Of a stretch of DNA of 64,000 bases, positions 35,576 through 45,737 are shown in pieces; position 1 is the stretch's first letter; each line of letters opens with the position of its first letter. The notes beneath the pieces were generated by a model. It ran no database searches. It saw only the letters and a program-made list of their open reading frames with translations, and was not told where the DNA came from. This DNA comes from Trematomus loennbergii (lineage: Eukaryota; Chordata; Actinopteri; Perciformes; Nototheniidae): the NCBI GenBank assembly GCA_012861695.1, contig JAAOOA010000623.1, positions 191,501 to 255,500 on the forward strand. The letters are read 5' to 3'. The position numbers and the translations under genes are program-made.

Positions 35576-35936
35576 AGTGGTATTACTGTACTTAAAGCTG
35601 CTGCTGTGTTATTTAAGTTATTTTTGCTTAAGCATGTGCAAACTTGTGTCTCTTTTTTTCCCTCAGCTGTTACTGTAGCTGCAGTACCAGTAATTGCAAC
35701 CTACCAAGAATAAACAGCAGCCAGAGATCCTCAAGTAAGATTTCTTGCCATATTACAAGTGTTATAAATTCTCAATGTCCTATATGGTATTGCTATGCAA
35801 ACAGTGAAAGGATATGGAAATCATCAAGAGGTGGCTAAAATATGTTTTTCTGCTGACCCTGTCCAGAGCAGTACATTGCTTTGCTTCCAGGTGGTTGCTC
35901 CTGTCTGCATCTCCAAGCTCGGGGCATCCCGGCCAT

Positions 35937-36137
35937 CAGTGGCGGACTGGCCATCGGGACGTTCGGGACGAATCCCGATGGGCCGGTCGGGCCACTCGGC
36001 CCACTTCGGTACCGGCAGGGGCGGACTGACCATCTGTAGAATCACCGAACGGCCGGGTCGGTTTGCTGTTTTTAAACGGCATCATTGAAGTTAAGCTGAC
36101 AGGCGACAGAGGTCCACCGTTTCCCAGTCCGCCCCTG
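35937..36137. mobile_element. Small hAT MITE, 8-bp target duplication CCGGCCAT
   Basis: CAGTGGCGGACTGG starts the element and CCAGTCCGCCCCTG ends it. CCGGCCAT is duplicated exactly at 35929-35936 and 36138-36145. A third terminal-like sequence, CAGGGGCGGACTGACCATC, begins internally at about 36016. 201 bp. Confidence 0.93.
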
Positions 36138-36428
36138 CCGGCCATCATCTACTCTAGGTAATACACTGACTATGGATAAGTACCTTTATAAAACCCCACT
36201 TTAAACACCCAAACTATCCCTTTATGATGTGACATTTTCTACACTGTTAACATTAGGAAACACTTAAGAAAGAAAAGAAAGCTGCAGGAGCTGATCATTC
36301 CTAAAATACAATTGGCCATGTGATCACCAGTAAAAAAACAAAACAATCTGCACTAAATCTTTTTTGGATTTATAAATGTTTTGTGACTTTTTCCTGTTGT
36401 GTACCTTAAGGGAGTTCTCCCCTGACAG

Positions 36429-36574
36429 CTGGACAGTACATGATAGCAGAGGACCATCGTCAGTGACAGTGTCCTGAATGTTGTCGACGCCCTGATGCTG
36501 ATGTTTGCAGCATATTACTGCCTCAACATCAGTTATCGCTCAGAACTGGGAGCTACCCTGGAGTTCTTGCAGAG
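36429..36574 (+). CDS. Multicopy fish protein (SAMD3-like?), penultimate exon
   Basis: Acceptor TTCTCCCCTGACAG and donor CAGAG/GTAAGA bound the exon. It encodes GQYMIAED, then after a disturbed stretch SDSVLNVVDALMLMFAAYYC and LNISYRSELGATLEFLQR. The last part joins in phase to 37285. It resembles the C-terminal region of large uncharacterised fish proteins often annotated as SAM-domain or SAMD3-like; I recall the style rather than a firm match. A one- or two-base indel near 36458 breaks the frame. Confidence 0.55.
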
Positions 36575-37284
36575 GTAAGACTTGAATTGTAATTATTAAG
36601 TAATTCCATCTTAAACCACAGAGTAGAGGATTGTGCACATTTCTGAGACACGATAAGTGCTCCTGACAAAACAAGATAATCGAGATAAAAAGATTATTGT
36701 GCTGCATTCTGTTTCGCATTATGCTCTCGTTTTGTCTTGGGTTGTAAATTCAGCGTACCCCTTTCCTTTGCAGTGGTGTGCTTTGGCTCCTCCCTAAAAG
36801 CTCAAACTCACTCTTAGCCAATCGGTGGTATGTTTACTTCAGCTCAATGAAAATGACGGAAAGAGGGCCCTTTGTGGACAACAAAAGAAAACCTGGTATT
36901 ATTGCAGTGAACAAACACATTAAACTTCTTTCGGTTAACTACGATGCTTTTACACCGCTCACTCTGCTACTGACACGCACCTCATCTGCCCCAGTTACAC
37001 ACAAGAAAACCCACATTCAAATGTGACCGCTTGCTCCTGTTTACAGACCTGCTGCGATACTGTCCAGTGTGATAGTGATGCCAAGTGACGACTTTATATA
37101 ACAAAACTATTCAAACCAATGCTTTAAATGCACAGATATGATCATAGCAGTTAATGAAAAGTACATTTAAGAGTAGCATTGCCCTTTGACTTCAAGCTGT
37201 ATAACTGTAAAGACAATTAATGGCTGTATCATCCACAGAATGTGTAATTAAACACTAAATGTAAGTGTACTTCTGTCTTAACAG

Positions 37285-37398
37285 GTGCCTATTCAAGATC
37301 AATCCGGACAATGGGACTAGAGTGGAGAGGAAGGAATAAAGCATTCATTAATTACAAACGTCGCTGACTTTGAATGGAGAGAGTTGAAACACACATAG
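37285..37398 (+). CDS. Multicopy fish protein (SAMD3-like?), last exon
   Basis: Acceptor TTCTGTCTTAACAG; completes the split codon and reads CLFKINPDNGTRVERKE, stop at 37337-37339. In the next frame the downstream sequence reads LITNVADFEWRE, which looks like the normal ending of this family, so a one-base deletion at about 37335 probably truncates it. Confidence 0.6.
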
Positions 37399-37935
37399 TC
37401 ATGTACACACGCACGCACATAACTGGTAGATTTCTTTAGTGTTTATAATCGTTATCTTTTGAACAAAATGTTGGCTATTGTTAAATGTTGAAATGTTTCA
37501 TTGCCGGTCTATTCTGCTTTATTATTACTTAAAATATATTTTATTTATTGTTTTTATTTTTGTGATGTATATTATTTTCAATATATATTGTATATATTTG
37601 TGATTTTTTTTCTACAAAACATCGGACAGTTAATGTAAACTTGGGCTTTTGCAAAGTAAAATGACATGTTTACTTTGTGTTTTACATGTAAATGGTCTTA
37701 GATTTCATGAAGTTTGCTGACGACACGACCGTCATCGGCCTGATCACCGACGGCGACGAGACGGCGTACAGAGAGGTCGAAAACCTGACATGCCAGGATA
37801 ACAACCTCCATCTCAACGTCAGCAAAACAAAGGAGCTGATTGTGGACTACAGGAAGCAGCAGGAGAGGGACACGCCCCCATCGCCATCAATGGGACTACG
37901 GTGGAGAGAGTCAGCAGCTCAGGTTCCTCGGGGTC

Positions 37936-38245
37936 CACATCACTGAGGACCTGACATGGACTCATCACTGAGGACCTGACTCACACTAGGACCTGACACT
38001 GAGGACCTGACTCATCACTGAGGACCTGACTCATCACTAAGGACTGACATGGACTCATCACTGAGGACCTGACATGGACTCATCACTGAAGACCTGACTC
38101 ATCACTAGGACCTGACATGGACTCATCACTAAGGACCTGACATGGATCATCACTGAGGACCTGACTCATCACTGAGGACCTGACATGGACTCATCACTGA
38201 GGACCTGACTCATCACTGAGGACCTGACATGGACTCATCACACTA
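37936..38245 (+). repeat. Minisatellite inside the RT frame
   Basis: About ten to eleven units built from CATCACTGAGGACCTGACAT / GGACT, with some units lacking the CATGGA part. The ancestral single copy codes for HITEDLTWTHHT in the LINE protein, so a coding segment became the repeat unit. Confidence 0.92.
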
Positions 38246-38274
38246 ACACCATCACCAAAACAGCGGCTCTTTAA

Positions 38275-38770
38275 AAACAAAATTGTATTAGTCAATTTAT
38301 TGAACATGTTAGAAACAAAACAAACAATAATATTTATCGTATTTTAGCTTAAAAACGTTCTGGTCCTACCCCCCCCCCCCCCCCCCCCCAGCGTACATTG
38401 TTCATGAAAATACAAGTTTGGGTCATCGCCATCAGCATCTGTGATATTGGATTCATTAGTTGTACAAAACAACTAAAAAGAAATAACTTTTACAGCGACA
38501 AGAAATAGCAAGCATCACTTCACAGGTCCTGCTCGGAACCATTCAGGATTTGGTTTCTAAATAAGAGTTTTAGTTTAGATAAAGTTGCACAGTATTTCAG
38601 CTCATCATTACAGTTATTCCACAGATGAACACCTTCTGTTGTGATGCAATGAAGTTTGGAATTTGTTCGAATGGGTGGTTTAAAAAAAATGCAGTTTCCT
38701 CTCAACATGTGTATGTTTCTCTCCGTTTGAAAAGTCCCTGGACATTATGATGTAATTGTTCTGAAGGCTG
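38275..38770 (-). mobile_element. LINE 3' fragment inserted in minus orientation
   Basis: Minus-strand 38520-38708 encodes LRGNCIFFKPPIRTNSKLHC, ITTEGVHLWNNC and LKLLFRNQIL, the end of a different non-LTR ORF2. It contains a 21-bp poly-C run at 38369-38389. Confidence 0.7.
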
Positions 38771-39542
38771 AGGAAGTTCAACATGGACTCCAGGATACTC
38801 TGCATCTTCTACAGGTACACCATAGAGAGTATCCTGACTGGCTGCATCACGGCCTGGTACGGCAGTGCAATCATATTCCGTTTACTTGCATATAGACTCT
38901 TCTTGCACTATTTCTATTCTATTTTATTTGTTCTATGTTCTATATATATGTTGCACTGTTGGAGGAGCCTGTGACTTCAGTTGTTCATTGCCATGTCTAC
39001 ACTGAAGCTAATGTACAAATGACAATAAAGCCTTGAATCTTGAATTTACGGTATTTTTTCAAATGACAACAGTAATCTTCTTCTTTCAGCTTTTTTTGAT
39101 CATTTAAAAAAATATTTATTCAGTTTTTCTAGAGGTGTATATATATCTATTCTAACAATTAATATATGTTAAAAGAAAAAGATTTCCTGTAAAATTACAG
39201 ATTTATTTTGGCAAAAAATGTGATAGTTAATGTAAACTAAGGCTTTTGCAAAGTAAAATGACATTCTTTTCTTTGTGTTTTAATGGTAAATGGTCTTAGA
39301 TACACGGTACTTTTTTGTAATAATAAAAGTAATTTTATGTATTTTAGCTTTTTTTTATCATTTGTTAAAGATAATTATTCAGTTTTCTAGAGGTTTATGA
39401 CTCTATTCTAACATAATATATGTTAAAATAAAAAGATTTCATGTAAAATTACAGTAATAGAGGCTACTTGTGGTAAGGTAAGTAACTTTTTTTTACATGT
39501 TATCTCTGTATTTTATTTTACAGTTTTTTTCCTTTTTTTAAC

Positions 39543-39583
39543 GGACATTTTCTGGCGCCCCCGTCGCCAGAAAATGTCCGTTT
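39543..39583. repeat. Strong hairpin, 17-bp stem
   Basis: CGGACATTTTCTGGCG, a short C-rich loop, then CGCCAGAAAATGTCCG. It lies near the right end of the AT-rich repeat and is followed by TTTTTACAGTGT, so it is probably a subterminal hairpin of a DNA transposon. Confidence 0.85.
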
Positions 39584-39606
39584 TTTTACAAAAAAATTTT
39601 TACAGT

Positions 39607-39771
39607 GTGGTTAAAGCTAACTTCATGGTTAGCTCCGGGTTTTCAGTCCTACGACGCTGGTTCACTTCTTACCGGGGTAAATCACCATGGTAACTTATGC
39701 TGAACACCTACCTGCTGACCAATCAGAGCTTACCGCCTGCTGACCAATCAGAGCTCTGTGCGGGAGTTTAA
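39607..39771 (-). mobile_element. Fragment of the AGGCCTGTACTA-type element
   Basis: TCCTACGACGCTGGTTC, CCATGGTAACTTATGCTGA and GACCAATCAGAGCT are the reverse complement of parts of 59350-59530. The Kolobok element at 39772 interrupts it. Confidence 0.75.
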
Positions 39772-40099
39772 AGAGCAACTTGCAGGTTTTTTTTTTGACT
39801 AGATTTATTCTTAACCTTGCCTGAAAATTACAAAAAAAAAGTTAATGCAGGATTTGATTTGTTTTACAAGACATAAGGGCAGGAATTCAGAGGGAAAGGA
39901 GTCGTTTTGAGCTCTGCTACTAAAAACTGCTTTTTTTTTTACGTCAAACGCGTCATATTGCGTCACATGGGGGAGCAACTTTCTCGGACTCCTTCTCTGC
40001 CCAATCCGCGGTAGTAGTTTGTAGTTGGTTTGAGCGGTTGTGATTTAGTGAGCTGGTATTTTTTCGGTAATTTTACATTGCATTTCACCATTTGTAATC

Positions 40100-40246
40100 A
40101 TGGTGAGCTGGAGTTGCACAAACTCCAGCCTGTCAGGACATCGAGTCCACAGTTTCCCTAACAGGAAAAGGACCGGAGCTAGCTTTCCTTCCTGGGTGCG
40201 TTGTGCGAGGTGCATCCACCTCCCTGCAGCACATACTCTCCACAGC
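40100..40246 (+). pseudogene. THAP-domain exon remnant
   Basis: ATG at 40100 begins VSWSCTNSSLSGHRVHSFPN then RKRTGASFPSWVRC. The order Cys, HSFPNRK, W resembles the N-terminal half of a THAP zinc finger (C-x2-4-C ... C-x2-H). The second cysteine of the first pair is not at its usual place and the frame stops at 40246-40248. Confidence 0.6.
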
Positions 40247-41781
40247 TGAGGCCTATCGAACAAAACGTTTATCAGGAAACCGTATTACATCTCTCTCCCC
40301 CCTTAGCTCCTCTCTCTCCCCTCCGGTACACAGCACCGTAAGACCTAGTGTGGAGTTGCATTAGGTAACGCTGTGGTGGCTGTACTCCTCCAGCCGTCTC
40401 CTTGTGTTTGTTTGTTTTGTCTGTGTTGTTTGCGTGGTGGCTGTCACTCCTGGCTCCCGGCTCGACCTCCACTCACTGCTGCAATCAGCTGTGCACCCTC
40501 CCAGACTTAAAGTAAACAGATATGGTTCTAAACTGTATTGAAGTAAACATGTATTATTTTGAATTGTATTTTAGTGAACATGTATTGTTTGAACTGTTTT
40601 AAGTAATCCCATCTCACTTACAACTCACTGACCCAGAGATCCTGTTACACACACATAGACCTCCTCCCACCAGCACCCACACATATTCTTTTCAAGGTTC
40701 TTTCTGGGCATCAATATATCTGTGTACAATGTTTGGTTGTCTGGGAAAGAATAGTTTGTGTGAAATATTCCTTGGGAAAGTAAAGGAGTGAATACAGGTG
40801 CAGAGATAAAGATTGACTCTGTCTTTGTGTACTTCCGAATCTCACGCTCTGCTCAGAAGAAAACATACTTTTTCCCAGAACTCTGATTCGCTGTATTGGA
40901 CTGACCAGAAGTGAATCCAACCAGTAAAAACACCTGGGGAGTGAGCAGCTCACACAGCTCCTCCCACGGACTCTCTGATTCGCTTCGGAGTAAAATGGGA
41001 AGGAAGAGTTAACACATCTCCGCCCCAAAATATGGATATGAATACTGTTGTTTTTGCATGTAAAATGCTTCCTGTTGCTGACTGGCTGGTCCCGATACCT
41101 GTATCGCACAGCAGTAGAAATTGAAAGTCCGGAGTACTCTGTAAACTTGTATACGTGTTTTTTTCTTACCAGTAAAATCAGATTATTGTTATAACCTTTA
41201 TTCCGGTGTTTTGAATTCCTTCTTTATTAAATATAACCAGCCTCATCTAACGAACGGCGCGTAGCGGAGGGGGGCTTTAAGCCACCATCCACAGTATTTG
41301 CTACAACAGACTACACACCTGCTTTCCATCAAGCCATTTACAACGGCATATCAACGGAGGCTCCACAACGGTTCTCCGCCAGATCGTTGTAAAACCACAG
41401 TGGTATAACTTCAAGGCTACTTAGCATTATAGCTATTTTCTCATACCTGGATGTTTTAGCTTCTAACGTGTTTTCTTCTTGTGCCAGGATCATTCTCCGA
41501 CCGCCGTGTTGCCGTCACCAGCCGCCACGTCCTCGCCACTCCAGCCGGATTCTACTCCCCGCACCTCGTCCACTAATAAACCCTTTTTCAACACTCTGCT
41601 GTGTCCTGCGTTTGGGTCCTCTCAGATACCGTAACAAACGTGAGATACGGCTGATACTTGCGCATTAGTTTCTGTAATGGATCAGTATCAACAGTCCTGC
41701 CAGTAACGTTACTATATTATCAATACTACTTTAGTTATAGCCTGATATATGATAGCTAACTTTACAATGTTGTGATGTGAC

Positions 41782-41820
41782 CGGCGTTAGCTAACATTAA
41801 CTGTAGCTAACGCCGGTCAC
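41782..41820. repeat. Hairpin, 17-bp perfect stem
   Basis: GTGACCGGCGTTAGCTA, a 10-nt spacer and TAGCTAACGCCGGTCAC. It is inside the Kolobok element, about 415 bp from its right end. Confidence 0.9.
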
Positions 41821-42237
41821 TCACCAAGACAGCTGCCCTGTTCTCCACTGGTTCTCCTCACACCACAGCTCCATTTCTCTCCGATGGCCACTATTTCTTC
41901 TAATCCTTGGCTGCTCCTGGTCTCTTGGACGCCTAGCAGGCTCATTATTATAATGATATGCATTCGAATATTTATTTTCAACCTCTTCTGTGTCAAAACT
42001 AGCATTGTGATCCATGTTTATTACTACGTTAGACCGGCCGCTCTCCCCCATGTGACGTCACACGCGGGAGGTCACATGGGGAGGCTTTTTTTATGCGGAA
42101 GTGAAAATGTCTTACAAAAACGCCGCCAGATGTCACTGTAGTGTATATTTATGTATATTTTTGGGAAAATCTAGTGTGTACATTATTTTCCTACACATTT
42201 ATTCACTGGTGTCTCTAACCTGCAAGTTGCTCTTTAA

Positions 42238-42599
42238 AGCTATGAAGGCATACTCCAGGATATGAGTAACCTCCTGAAAAATGAAACAATGTAACAAACT
42301 GTGGTGCGCACCAGAGAAGCGGACTATTAGGTGTGAATGCACCCTAAAACTGATGTTTAATCTCCAGGAATTTTACGATCAGCTGGAGGAAAATACTTTC
42401 AATGTAAGTATAGTTTTTTACTCAATTTACTCAAATATTTGACACCTACACCAAACCCAGGAGGCCTTAAAGGATACATCTTCAATAAACATATAAAATA
42501 TAAAAACGATTGTCTAAACTATTTAATTAATAAATAAATGTTTTAATATAAAGTCTTTACATTTACATAAATGTCATTTTCATTAACAGATCATCATCG

Positions 42600-42641
<42 letters not shown>

Positions 42642-42643
42642 CA

Positions 42644-42674
<31 letters not shown>

Positions 42675-43870
42675 CCACACACACACACACACACACACTG
42701 GGATTGGAACTAAACAATAGCATTAGTTGTATGTTCTACAAATACAATTTTTACTAAAAATACTATATTCTGATGTAACCCTTTTGTACCCCTCTATAAC
42801 AGATGTAATCATTTGTATTTAGTTATTTAATTACAGCACTACATGGAGCTAGTTACTCTAAATGTTTCATATTGATTCAAATAAAGAACCAAACTTGTGC
42901 TCTTATATTAAATATTCATAAACATGTCTAATCTAATCTAAAATGAAACTTCAGGAGACGTAATGAAATGTCTACCCTATAGCATATTTTAAAAACATTT
43001 ATTTACATGTTTTTGAAACATATCTTCAGGAGAAACAAAATCACCTACTTTGCATATTTCCTACTTTTGGACCAAATGTAAAAAATGAGGAAAACTTTTC
43101 AATAATGTTTTTGTTTTTTTTTAACTAAATATCTGTGGAGAGGATTTCTAATTAGGGTCAACACCTGATTTGCATCTTTCTGATAACTTTGAAAGATTTG
43201 AGTGATTTGACATCAAATGTATTTATAATGTAATTATACATTCATCCAAACCCAAGAGGCCGTATGGAGCTTTGTTCAGAAGACGATAATAGAAGAAGCT
43301 GCTGTCTTTCAGTAGACCACATCAGTCTACTTGTTTTTATTTACTCACTTGATATATGGTTACAAATGATTACACATGATAACAATGATTAAATGATAAA
43401 GAAAAACAATCTGAACTAAACTGCTGAAACTCAAGTCTCTAAATAAAACCATAAATGCTTAATATCTAAAAAGGTAAAAATGCAAAGTAACTGAATGCAA
43501 ATCTTAAAAACAGGAGACTTTTCTTTCAAATCTGTCGTCACTGACACCTGTTTCATATCCAACACATTCAAGGTGTGATCATCATCATACATGGTTAAAG
43601 AAACACCACAAACATCAGCATGTTATGCAAACATGATCAAATGATGAAGAAAAAGATGAACTCAACTGACAACAATCAAGTCTCAAAATAAAGCAACTAA
43701 TAATGAACATCTAAAAAGTAATAAATGCAAACTGCTGAAATGCAACTCATAAACAAACTAAAATGGAGGCTTTTCTTTGTTCTGCTTCCCAGCAGAAAGC
43801 TGCGTCTCTTTTATATGCAGTACATGTGATGAGTGTGATTTGGAAGAGACTGAGCTGCAGGTTAAACATC
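42238..43870. other. AT-rich sequence with one CA tract
   Basis: (CA)n at 42602-42698 with two interruptions. CTCCAG/GAATTTTACGATCAGCTG...TTCAAT/GTAAGT at 42369-42402 looks like a 34-nt exon but has no partner. Otherwise nothing recognised. Confidence 0.45.
42602..42698. repeat. (CA)n microsatellite
   Basis: About 97 bp of CA with interruptions at about 42640, 42650 and 42675. Confidence 0.96.
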
Positions 43871-45210
43871 CTCATATGTGGAGAATACACAATAACATCA
43901 GAACAAATGATTACACATCGTCTTTTACACCAAACATAGTTTAAATATCAGTAAAAGCCTCATATGTCGAGAATACTGTTAAAAGGTTACGGTTTTTACT
44001 CAGACCGGGCATAAAAGGTGTGACCCACACCACCACGAGGTACCGACAAACTCCCTTCTTTCTATACTACCTCCATTCATCAGTTTTACCCATCATTTCA
44101 ACTTTTACCCTGCTAGTTTTTCCCTTAGACTTTAAACACAGACCTTAATGAACACACCTCTGAAACCTTGGGATTCAATAGCCGTAAAGCACTGCTGCCG
44201 TATTTAAGATCAACGATCGTGGCGACCTCCAATATGACATAGAATTCAGCAACAGAGTTACCTAGGTGCGATTTACCCTTTGTTCTGTCTGGTGTCTTGC
44301 AAGACTCCGTCAGGGATTGATCCTCAGCCAAGGAACAGGACACTGGAATCAGACTGGACTCAGGACTCAAGCTACGTGGGAACAGGTTACTTTGCCATCT
44401 GACTTGTCACCTATTCAACAATAATCAGAAGGGCTACATGGACTTTAGTTTCCTCTCACAAATGTGAACAGGTAGTTTTATTAAAGTTTCACAAGTTACA
44501 ACACCACACATCAATAAAAAATGAAATGCGTTTTGCCCAGATACTTATTATATCTGAGATCTTTGCCTCAATACGAGTAAGTAATACGATCGTCTTCCGA
44601 TGCTTGCTAAACAAGCTGGAGAGTTCAAGTTCGAACTGGGTTCAAAGAGGAACTGCTCTCCTATTTTCTTCAGTCTTCTTTATCCTCTTCTTTCCCGCGG
44701 CTTGTCACATGGTCTGACACGTGGTTTGTCACATGGTCTGACACGTGGTTTGTCACATGCTTTGCGTGCAAGCTGGTGCGTTTAGAGGTGTCCTTCTTCG
44801 TTGCTGTGGTTAACTGTTCACTTCCAGCGAGGAAATACATAACAGATGTTTTCCTCGAAATGGGAAGTGCATAGAGAGTTCATCTCCTCGAAAGAGGAAG
44901 TGCATAGAGAGTTCATCTCCTCGAAAGAGGAAGTGCGTACTTTGCATCACGGGTCTTTATGAGCACCCATGTCAGGATTTATGTTATACATCCTGTTTAT
45001 ATTGCTAAAGCATTAAACTATACGATACATGACTATGGCATTCAGAGTTTTAACACAGTTTTTAGCATATTTAAGCTTTATATAATAAAATACATTGTTC
45101 CATTTTCTTCCTCTCTTCAACAATACACAATAACATCAGAACAAATGATTACACATCGTCTTTTACACCAAACATAGTTTAAATATCAGTAAAAAGCCTC
45201 AAGAGCTGCA
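43871..45210. repeat. 88-bp tandem duplication split by an LTR
   Basis: CTCATATGTGGAGAATACAC through ATATCAGTAAAAGC occurs at 43871-43958. It restarts at 43959 (CTCATATGTCGAGAATAC), breaks at 43976, and continues from 45123 (ATACACAATAACATCAG) to about 45205. Confidence 0.9.
43977..45122. mobile_element. Solo LTR candidate (TG...CA, 4-bp duplication ATAC)
   Basis: The insert starts TGTTAAAAGG and ends CTTCAACA, with ATAC on both sides (43973-43976, 45123-45126). No coding region, which fits a solo LTR. The exact boundaries come from comparison with the unbroken 88-bp unit. Internal repeats: a 28-bp motif with GTCACATGGTCTGACACGTG (44703-44760) and a 32-bp motif with TTCATCTCCTCGAAAGAGGA twice (44878-44937). 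Confidence 0.75.
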
Positions 45211-45737
45211 AAGTCTTTCTGCAGAACTGTCACCTAAAGATTCAAAGGCATCATTTTCTGATTCCAAAAGTATATGCCTCAGTCAATTTACTTTACATGA
45301 AAAGAACAAGTCATGAAATAATGCATTGGTTTATTTGCCATACTTTGTATATAGAGGAGAGAGAGAGCTGCTGTAGCTAGCATTGAACAGCAGGGGGGGC
45401 TCTTTCCTCAATTTGAAACCAGAGCAACAATTGAGGGTCTGTGTTCGTCTGGAGCTCCACAAACTCTCTCAATTATATTCATGCTGGTAACGACGAGTAT
45501 CCTCATTCAACATCTCTTCCAAACAATCCTTCAGTTTGTTTTCTTCTTCTTCTGCTTGGTAACCAGCTGGAGGAGCATGCACAGTTAGCTACAGTTTGGG
45601 CTGCATGCGGAACTTCACGGACATTGTGAGGAGGGACGTGGAAAATATGAATTGTCCATAACGTGTACAGTGAAGTAAGGATTGGTTGTGTCAATCACAT
45701 CATCAACATCACACTTGGTATAATGAAATACCTTTCA
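45211..45737. other. 3' flank of the GTPase-containing gene
   Basis: Non-coding sequence downstream (minus strand) of the stop at 45738. Contains TCTTCTTCTTCT at 45540-45552. No other gene seen. Confidence 0.5.

Larger units (their letters stand above)
37701..39046 (+). mobile_element. Truncated LINE (Jockey-superfamily RT)
   Basis: It begins mid-RT with FMKFADDTTVIGLITDGDE (the FADD box replaces YADD) and LHLNVSKTKELIVDYRKQQE. A minisatellite expansion follows (37936-38245), then NMDSRILCIFYRYTIESILT with GCITAWYGS at 38780-38870. The 3' tail GTTGGAGGAGCCTGTGACTT to AATAAAGCCTTGAATCTTGA is shared with 52370-52465. A minus-strand LINE fragment interrupts it at about 38275-38770. Confidence 0.85.
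37627..39520 (+). repeat. About 270-bp tandem AT-rich repeat, split by a LINE
   Basis: GTTAATGTAAACT..GGCTTTTGCAAAGTAAAATG to AAATGGTCTTAGAT occurs at 37627-37700 and 39223-39303. The adjoining block TTATTCAGTTTTTCTAGAGG occurs at 39116 and 39375. The LINE at 37701-39046 sits between the two halves of the first unit; the second unit gives the uninterrupted order. Confidence 0.85.
39772..42233. mobile_element. Kolobok DNA transposon (TTAA, THAP)
   Basis: AGAGCAACTTGCAGGTT begins and its reverse complement ends the element, each directly next to TTAA (39768-39771, 42234-42237). The host repeat occurs uninterrupted at about 59345 (GGAGTTTAAAGCGAT reversed), confirming a TTAA insertion. A THAP-like exon near 40100 fits Kolobok, whose transposases carry THAP fingers. 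No complete transposase frame survives; 2462 bp. Confidence 0.88.

Noticed and set aside
42369..42402. 34-nt sequence with acceptor and donor consensus
   Set aside because: A single short match of this kind is expected by chance and no partner exon was found.
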